DNA of 6,393 nt from Planctomycetota bacterium. GTDB lineage: Bacteria; Planctomycetota; Planctomycetia; Planctomycetales; Planctomycetaceae. Below the pieces are notes generated by a model. It was not told the origin of the DNA. It worked only from the letters and a program-made list of their open reading frames with translations, and ran no database searches. Location: NCBI GenBank assembly GCA_023429275.1, contig JAEYWB010000491.1, forward strand, positions 1-6,393. Reading direction: 5' to 3'. Positions 1 to 5,139 of the stretch are shown here, piece by piece (the stretch's first letter is position 1; each line of letters begins with the position of its first letter). The position numbers and the translations under genes are program-made.

Positions 1-720
1 GCCCGAGCCGGTATTCCAGTCCCAGTGCCAGTCGTACTGAAGCTTGTCGCGGTAAATCGGAAGGTCCTGGGCGGGACCGAGCCAGAGGTCATAGTTGACC
101 GTCTTCGGGATCTCGAGTGGCGTCGACCGCTTGCCGATCGAGTTCCGGATCCCGTAGCGGTTCACTCGCGCAGAGAGAATCTTCCCGAGAGCCTTCTCCT
201 CGTGCAGGAACTTCTTGATCTCGGCCTGCATCGGGTCGGAGCGCTGCTGGGTTCCGATGGCGCAGACCTTCTTGTACTTCTTCGCCGCCTCGACCGTCTG
301 CCGGCCTTCCCACTGGTTGTGTGACAGCGGCTTTTCGACGTAGACGTGCTTGCCGGCCTGCATCGCCCAGATCGAGGCGAGGCAATGCCAGTGGTTCGTC
401 GTGGCAACGACAACGGCGTCGATACTCTCGTCTTCGAGCATCCCCCGCATGTCCGCCCAGGTCTTGGCGCTGGGGAACTTCTTCTTCGCAGCCATGAGCC
501 GCGGCTCGTCCGGGTCGCACAGCCCCGCGATGCGGACTCCCGGGACACTGCTGAAAGCGCTCATGTGCTCGCCGGCGCGGCCGCCGCAGCTGATGAATCC
601 GAGGTTGATTTCGTCGTTGGCGAGGGCGTGGGCCCGGGAGGGGCGGGAGGCCACAGCGACGCCGGCCGCCGCCGCGGCGGCCCCGGCGAGAAACTGACGG
701 CGATTGGATCGAAGAGACAT
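1..720 (-). CDS. Gfo/Idh/MocA-family oxidoreductase, Tat-exported, C-terminus outside window (partial)
   Basis: The frame is open from ATG at 720 to the left edge, giving 240 codons. The N-terminus is a Tat-type leader: SNRRQFLAG with the twin arginines at residues 7-8, an Ala-rich hydrophobic stretch (12-24) and a likely cleavage site after AHA (31-33). A Rossmann NAD(P)-binding fold follows: INLGFISCGGRAG at 38-50, then the acidic strand end GLCDPDE (66-72). EKP at 129-131, within HVYVEKPL, is the family's conserved Lys-Pro motif, and GTQQRS (156-161) and WHWDWN (231-236) are typical of planctomycete members. Family members are NAD(P)-dependent sugar or polyol dehydrogenases or related enzymes; the substrate here cannot be read. 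Exported members probably fold with nucleotide in the cytoplasm before Tat transport (inference). The start is supported by GGAG at 732-729, 8 nt before the ATG. About half of the usual length (roughly 430-460 residues) is present. The glycine-rich loop departs from GxGxxG, with Ser at 44 and Ala at 49. Confidence 0.93.
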   Translation of the reverse strand, partial: MSLRSNRRQFLAGAAAAAAGVAVASRPSRAHALANDEINLGFISCGGRAGEHMSAFSSVPGVRIAGLCDPDEPRLMAAKKKFPSAKTWADMRGMLEDESIDAVVVATTNHWHCLASIWAMQAGKHVYVEKPLSHNQWEGRQTVEAAKKYKKVCAIGTQQRSDPMQAEIKKFLHEEKALGKILSARVNRYGIRNSIGKRSTPLEIPKTVNYDLWLGPAQDLPIYRDKLQYDWHWDWNTGSG

Positions 721-750
721 TGATAGAACTCCAGGTCAGGCGGGCACTAC

Positions 751-780
751 CGGACAGGGGACGACGGCCGCCCCTGTCTG
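751..780. repeat. Inverted repeat / stem-loop upstream of the oxidoreductase gene
   Basis: GACAGGGG (753-760) and CCCCTGTC (771-778) are perfect 8-bp inverted arms around a 10-nt spacer, which itself contains the palindrome CGGCCG. The flanking pair 751/780 also matches, with 752/779 a G-T pair on the plus strand. The element ends 30 bp upstream of the oxidoreductase ATG, so it lies in its probable 5' leader or promoter region, and about 110 bp downstream of the PPK2 stop. No run of T follows on either strand, so a classical intrinsic terminator is unlikely. It could be an operator for a dimeric regulator, an mRNA leader hairpin, or a terminator of a U-tract-independent kind. The symmetry is seen directly; the function is inferred. 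Confidence 0.55.
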
Positions 781-834
781 CCGACGATAAGCGGCTCGGC
801 GCCTGAATGCCAGCTTCGATATCGGGCGGCCGAA

Positions 835-858
835 GACGTCACACCTTTCGGTGCCGTC
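835..858 (-). terminator. Candidate GNRA-capped hairpin downstream of PPK2
   Basis: Read on the minus strand, 30 nt past the PPK2 stop codon, the sequence forms GACG-G-CACC-GAAA-GGTG-TGA-CGTC: a 4-bp stem closed by a GAAA tetraloop, then a small internal loop and a second 4-bp stem. GNRA loops are unusually stable in RNA. A weaker 5-bp hairpin (866-885, CCCC/GGGG arms) lies between this one and the stop codon. Neither is followed by a clear T-tract on the transcribed strand, so this is at best a 3'-end stabiliser or a weak terminator. Confidence 0.3.
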
Positions 859-887
859 GAGCGAATCCCCGCGTTTCTGTGGGGACG

Positions 888-1793
888 CTATTTCTCCTCC
901 TCCAAGCGTCGTTTCCCCTCCTCGATGTCCGCTTCCAGCGCCGGCGTGACCCGTGGGAAGCCGACCCCGAGCTCCTCGATCGTGTTGACGAGAATGTGCG
1001 AAACGATCGCTCTCGTCACCCACTTGTTGTCAGCCGGGACGACGTACCAGGGAGCCGCGTCGGTGCTGGTTTTCTCGAGGGCGTCCTCATAGGCCTCCAT
1101 GTAGTCGTCCCACAGTGCCCGTTCTCTCAGATCGCCCAGGGAGAACTTCCAGTGCTTCGTCGGGTCATTGATCCTCTCGAGGAACCGCTTCTTCTGTTCC
1201 TCCTTGGAGACATTCAGAAAGAACTTGATGATCGCCGTTCCGTTGCGGGCGAGGTGCTGCTCGAAGTTGTTGATGTCTTCAAAGCGTCCGTGCCAGAATT
1301 TTTTGTTCGGTTTCGCGTCGGGAATCCGCTGCGCCGCGGCGATCTCGGGGTGGACCCGGACGATCAAGACCTCTTCGTAGTAGGAACGATTGAAGATCCC
1401 GATCCGTCCGCGCTCCGGCAGGGCCTTCATGTTCCGCCAGAGAAAGTTGTGGTCGAGCTCCTCAAAGGAAGGATGTTTGAAGCTGTAGACCTGGCATCCC
1501 TGGGGGTTCACTCCGGACATCACATGCTTGATCGTGCTGTCCTTGCCGGCGGCGTCCATCGCCTGAAAGATCACGAGGACCGACCAGCGGTCGTCGGCAT
1601 AGAGCTTCGTCTGGGCATCCTCCAGCGCCTCGACGTTCGATTTCAGGTTCGCGTCTGCGAAAGCCTTCCGTTCGTCCCTGGGAATCGAATCCGGACCATC
1701 CCAGGCCGGGTCGTGACTTTTGAGAGAAAGCTTCTTGCCCGGTTTGACCCGGCACATTTTGACGATGTCAGCGGCGGAGATCATGGAGGTCAT
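888..1793 (-). CDS. ppk2: Polyphosphate kinase 2 (class III-like polyphosphate:nucleotide phosphotransferase)
   Basis: This cytoplasmic enzyme transfers phosphate between inorganic polyphosphate and nucleotides. The 301-residue product carries the PPK2 signature throughout: Walker A-type FQAMDAAGKDSTIK (76-89), GVNPQG (94-99), the Walker B/lid segment IFNRSYYEEVLIVRVHPE (133-150), FFLNVSKEEQ (191-200) and HWKFSLGDLRER (214-225). The C-terminal block is APWYVVPADNKW (247-258) plus SHILV (265-269). The MDAAGKD form of the P-loop and the overall pattern recall class III enzymes such as that of Meiothermus ruber, which phosphorylate both AMP and ADP; class is inferred from memory of that sequence, not from an alignment. 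The frame stays open upstream to an ATG at 1940, but those 49 residues are Arg/Pro/Ala-rich and resemble no PPK2 N-terminus. The conserved region begins near ISAADIVKMCRVKPG, so I place the start at 1793. ATG at 1784 is equally possible; no strong Shine-Dalgarno decides. The C-terminus is a charged helix ending LEEEK. The gene is divergent from the plus-strand operon. Confidence 0.93.
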   Translation of the reverse strand: MTSMISAADIVKMCRVKPGKKLSLKSHDPAWDGPDSIPRDERKAFADANLKSNVEALEDAQTKLYADDRWSVLVIFQAMDAAGKDSTIKHVMSGVNPQGCQVYSFKHPSFEELDHNFLWRNMKALPERGRIGIFNRSYYEEVLIVRVHPEIAAAQRIPDAKPNKKFWHGRFEDINNFEQHLARNGTAIIKFFLNVSKEEQKKRFLERINDPTKHWKFSLGDLRERALWDDYMEAYEDALEKTSTDAAPWYVVPADNKWVTRAIVSHILVNTIEELGVGFPRVTPALEADIEEGKRRLEEEK

Positions 1794-2016
1794 CTCGCGG
1801 GTGGGAGTGCGGCGGTTCGGCGGAGGCGTCAGCTTAGCCGCTGCGGCCGGCTGGAATGCTCGCCGACGGACGAGCGGCCTGAAAGTCGGCACGAAGTCTT
1901 TCCGCGACCGAGCGACGCGCGCGGGCCGCGACACTTGCATGTCCGTTTATACGTCAGGCAAACTCGTAGACTGAAACATTGCGGTGTTCTCTTCCGCGAC
2001 ATTCTCGGCCCCCTCC
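1794..2016. promoter_or_regulatory. Divergent intergenic region between PPK2 and the PSCyt/PSD1 gene
   Basis: These 223 bp separate two genes read in opposite directions, so both promoters should lie here. Most of it is GC-rich, but 1940-1985 is a distinctly AT-richer patch. Within it TATAAA reads on the minus strand at 1951-1946 and could be a -10 element for PPK2; the best upstream -35 candidate (TTCAGT, 18 bp away) is poor. I find no convincing -35/-10 pair for the plus-strand gene, and no clear operator. The minus-strand frame of PPK2 and the plus-strand frame of the next gene both stay open into this region from alternative starts (1940 minus, GTG 1984 plus). I do not think either extension is translated. 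Confidence 0.4.
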
Positions 2017-5000
2017 ATGAGCGTGATGGAACGATTCCTCGTCCTGGGCCTCTGCCTCTCGCTCCTTCTTGCCCAGAGCGGCGAAGTTCTCGCGGCTGAG
2101 CCCCTGCCGGCGATCGACTTCCAGCGGGACGTCCGGCCGATCCTCGCCGAGCATTGTCTTGCCTGCCACGGCAACGACCTCCCCGAAGCGGGAGTCCGGC
2201 TTTCGACTCGAGCCACCATTCAGCAGGCCGGTGAGAGTGGAAAGCCGGCAGTCGTTCCCGGCAAGCCGCAAGAGAGCGAACTGGTTCACCGGATCCGATC
2301 CGCCGATCCCGCGGAACGGATGCCTCCCGAAGGGAAACCGGCTCTGAAGCCGGAGGAGGTCGCGACTCTGGAGAGGTGGATCGCAGAAGGGGCTCCCTGG
2401 GGGGAACACTGGGCGTTCGAGGCGATCCGCCGCCCGTCGCTGCCGGCAACGTCGATTCCGGGGGCTCGAAACGCCATCGACCGATTCGTCCATGCTGACC
2501 TCGAGGGTCGCGGCTGGATGCCCTCTCCCGAGGCGGACCGGTACACGCTCATCCGTCGCCTGTCCTACGATCTCCGCGGGCTCCCTCCCACGATCGAAGA
2601 AGTCGACGAGTTCGTCGCGGATTCTTCGGACAATGCCTACGGACAACTCGTCGAGCGGATGCTGGAGTCTCCCCACTTCGGCGAACGGTGGGGGCGGCAC
2701 TGGCTCGACCTGGCTCATTACGCCGACTCCGACGGCTACGAGAAGGACCGGGCCCGCCCCGATGCCTTTCGATACCGCGACTGGGTCATCGCGTCGTTCA
2801 ATCGCGACCAGCCTTTCGACCAGTTCACGATCGATCAGCTTGCCGGAGACCTCGTCCCCGGAGCGACCGGGGAGCAGCGCCTGGCAACGGCGTTCCTGCG
2901 GCAGACGCTGACCAACGAAGAGGGGGGCGTCGACCAGGAGGAATACCGGGTGGCCGCCTGCTTCGACCGGACCGACACCGTCGGCACGGTCTGGCTGGGG
3001 CTGACGATCGGTTGCGCACGCTGCCACACGCACAAATACGACCCGATCCCGCACGCTGACTACTACCGCTTTTTTGCGTTCTTCAACAACTCGGAGGAAG
3101 ACCTGACGAGCATTCCGATCGGGGCCGACAACCTCCCGGAACTCGAACGGCAGCTCGCACCGCTTGAGGCCTCCCTCCAGGCCCGATATCGGGCCCTCGC
3201 GCATGCCGAGGCGGAATGGGAACGGCTCGAGCGGGAGGCGGTCATGTCAGTGCCGACATCGCCGCTCAAAGAGCTTCCGGCCGAGACCCTGAGCTGCGTC
3301 AGTGCCTCGCGGACTTCAGGTCTCGGGGAGACGCCGGCCGTAAAGGGATCTTCGAGCGAGGCCCCCGACAGAACGGACGAGGAAAGGACTTCCGCGTTTT
3401 CCATCAGCGGCGGCATTGTCCGCACCTCCCGCGGCGAGCTCGGCGACGACTACGTCGTTCGCCTCAACGCCCCTGCGTCGATCACCGGATTCAAGCTGTA
3501 CGCCCTCGCGGACAAGGATCTCCCTTCCAATGGTCCGGGCTTGGCCGAGAACGGCAACTTCGTCATCACCGGCCTCAAGCTGTTCGTCGATCATCCTGAC
3601 GGCTCCACGACAGGGATTCCTCTTCATCGCCCGCAGGCGGATTACAGCCAGAAGGGATATCCGCCCGAAGAGGCGCTCCGGGCAGATCCCTCCGGCCGCG
3701 CGGGCTGGGCCGTCGGAGGGAAGACCGGCGAGAACCACTGGATCCAGGCGCGGACGCGAGGCGCGGTGGACGTCCCGGCGAATGCGACGGCGCGGCTCGT
3801 CATCGAGCAGCGGCACGGGAAGCATCACACCCTCGGCGCGTTCCGGATTGCCTGGCTGCAAGGGGACGCCCGAGGGCTGCATCTTCCGACGAAGCAGGTC
3901 GCCGATGCCCTGGAGATGTATCCGGAGAAGCGGGTCGCTGCGACGCGGCGATTGCTGTTCCGGCACTACGTCGAGCAGGTCGCCAGGGACGCGGAGGTCG
4001 AACGTCTCCATCGCGAGATTGCCGCCCTTCAGAAGCGGCACAAGGCGCAGCTCGTCGAGGTCCGGACGATGAGTTCTCCGCGACTGCCACGGACGACGCG
4101 GGTCTTTCATCGAGGCGAGTTCCTCTCCCCCAAGGAGGAAGTCACGGCACTGGGGCTCGAAGCCCTCCCGGCGATGCGACCTCGAACGGCAACTGCCGAC
4201 CGGCTCGACCTGGCGAAGTGGCTCGTCGCGCCGGAGAACCCGCTCACCGCTCGTGTCGCCGTCAATCATGTGTGGCAGCACCTGTTCGGACGAGGGCTCG
4301 TCCCCACGGTGAATGACTTCGGCATCCGCGGAGAGCGCCCGTCCCACCCGGAACTTCTCGACTGGCTCGCCCGCGCGTTCCAGCACGATCTGAAGTGGAG
4401 CCGAAAGGGGTTGATCCGGCTGATCGTCGGTTCCGCCACGTACCGCCAGGCATCGGCGCACCGGCCAGAGTACGAAACGTTCGACTCGCTCAACACCACT
4501 CTGTTCCGCCAGAACCGGTTTCGGGTCGAGGCAGAGGTTGTTCGTGATCTCGCGCTCTCCGCCAGCGGCCTTCTTTCATCGCGCGTCGGCGGTCCGAGCG
4601 TCTTCCCCTCGATGCCCCCTGATCTCGCGGCTTTGAGCTACGCGAACAACTTTTCGTGGAGAATTAGCACGGGAGAGGACCGGTATCGCCGCGGGCTCTA
4701 CACGTTCTTCAAGCGGACGATTCCGCACCCGAGCCTGATGACATTCGACGCCCCGGACGCGAACGTCACATGCGCCGCCCGGACGGTCTCGAATACACCT
4801 CTCCAGTCCCTGACGCTGCTCAACAACGAGACTCACCACGAGGCGGCCCGAGCCCTCGCCGCGAGGGCTCTCCAGGAGCCCGAAAGTGCAACGGACCTCG
4901 ATCGCCTGCGACTCGCATTCCGGCTGTGCGTAGCGCGGCCCCCGCAGTCGGGCGAGCTGGCGACCCTCGAACGGGTTCTCCAGCGAAGCCGTGACTGGTA

Positions 5001-5136
5001 TCGGGCCCATGGTGACGACGCGCGGGCCCTCCTCGGTGAGGCCGCGGCGAAGACCGTTGATCCAGCCGAACTGGCCGCCTGGACCGCCACGGTCCGCGTG
5101 CCGCTCAATCTAGACGAGTTCCTGACGCGGGAGTAA
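2017..5136 (+). CDS. Exported PSCyt1-PSCyt2(DUF1549)-PSD1(DUF1553) protein, probable c-type cytochrome
   Basis: The 1039-residue product has a complete domain order for this planctomycete family. A Sec-type signal peptide (hydrophobic about 8-20, likely cleaved near VLA-AEP) is followed by PSCyt1 with the haem motif CLACH (47-51) and a distal MPP (102-104) whose Met could be the sixth ligand. PSCyt2/DUF1549 spans about 152-358 (LIRRLSYDLRGLPPT, HFGERWGRHWLDLAHYADSDG) and ends with a second CxxCH, CARCH (333-337). A probable coiled coil (373-409) and a Ser/Thr/Glu-rich linker lead to a beta-rich middle domain (about 460-615) and a second helical stretch (650-679). PSD1/DUF1553 covers about 690-960 (NPLTARVAVNHVWQHLFGRGLV, TVSNTPLQSLTLLNNE). 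The C-terminus LNLDEFLTRE is the usual family ending, so the stop is genuine. The biochemical function is unknown; electron transfer linked to degradation of complex carbon is a common guess. I chose ATG 2017; GTG 1984 adds 11 residues and ATG 2026 removes three, and no strong Shine-Dalgarno decides. The DUF1501 gene follows after 3 bp. Confidence 0.95.
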   Translation: MSVMERFLVLGLCLSLLLAQSGEVLAAEPLPAIDFQRDVRPILAEHCLACHGNDLPEAGVRLSTRATIQQAGESGKPAVVPGKPQESELVHRIRSADPAERMPPEGKPALKPEEVATLERWIAEGAPWGEHWAFEAIRRPSLPATSIPGARNAIDRFVHADLEGRGWMPSPEADRYTLIRRLSYDLRGLPPTIEEVDEFVADSSDNAYGQLVERMLESPHFGERWGRHWLDLAHYADSDGYEKDRARPDAFRYRDWVIASFNRDQPFDQFTIDQLAGDLVPGATGEQRLATAFLRQTLTNEEGGVDQEEYRVAACFDRTDTVGTVWLGLTIGCARCHTHKYDPIPHADYYRFFAFFNNSEEDLTSIPIGADNLPELERQLAPLEASLQARYRALAHAEAEWERLEREAVMSVPTSPLKELPAETLSCVSASRTSGLGETPAVKGSSSEAPDRTDEERTSAFSISGGIVRTSRGELGDDYVVRLNAPASITGFKLYALADKDLPSNGPGLAENGNFVITGLKLFVDHPDGSTTGIPLHRPQADYSQKGYPPEEALRADPSGRAGWAVGGKTGENHWIQARTRGAVDVPANATARLVIEQRHGKHHTLGAFRIAWLQGDARGLHLPTKQVADALEMYPEKRVAATRRLLFRHYVEQVARDAEVERLHREIAALQKRHKAQLVEVRTMSSPRLPRTTRVFHRGEFLSPKEEVTALGLEALPAMRPRTATADRLDLAKWLVAPENPLTARVAVNHVWQHLFGRGLVPTVNDFGIRGERPSHPELLDWLARAFQHDLKWSRKGLIRLIVGSATYRQASAHRPEYETFDSLNTTLFRQNRFRVEAEVVRDLALSASGLLSSRVGGPSVFPSMPPDLAALSYANNFSWRISTGEDRYRRGLYTFFKRTIPHPSLMTFDAPDANVTCAARTVSNTPLQSLTLLNNETHHEAARALAARALQEPESATDLDRLRLAFRLCVARPPQSGELATLERVLQRSRDWYRAHGDDARALLGEAAAKTVDPAELAAWTATVRVPLNLDEFLTRE
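5129..5133 (+). promoter_or_regulatory. Shine-Dalgarno site for the DUF1501 gene, inside the preceding CDS
   Basis: GGGAG overlaps the last two sense codons of the PSD1 gene and sits 6 nt before the GTG at 5140. This is the best ribosome-binding site in the window and it decides the start: there is no other in-frame initiation codon close by, and the in-frame TAA at 5134 rules out anything upstream. The position points to translational coupling between the two genes. Confidence 0.75.
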
Positions 5137-5139
5137 CGC

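Noticed and set aside
1794..1940. 49-residue N-terminal extension of PPK2 from ATG 1940
   Set aside because: It is Arg/Pro/Ala-rich without PPK2 similarity and extends towards the divergent gene through the probable promoter region. The conserved part begins near 1793-1784.
1984..2016. GTG 1984 as start of the PSCyt/PSD1 gene
   Set aside because: It has no Shine-Dalgarno and would put 11 extra residues before a signal peptide that is already well formed from ATG 2017 or 2026.
807..2099. Plus-strand open frame of 430 codons opposite PPK2
   Set aside because: The minus strand carries unmistakable PPK2 motifs through almost the same interval, and the antisense product resembles nothing.
1954..3204. 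Minus-strand open frame of 416 codons opposite the PSCyt/PSD1 gene
   Set aside because: It overlaps the conserved PSCyt1 and PSCyt2 domains on the plus strand and has no family features of its own; it is a codon-bias shadow.
3316..4461. Minus-strand open frame of 381 codons
   Set aside because: It lies entirely within the PSD1 gene, is Arg-rich, and has no recognisable motif or ribosome-binding site.
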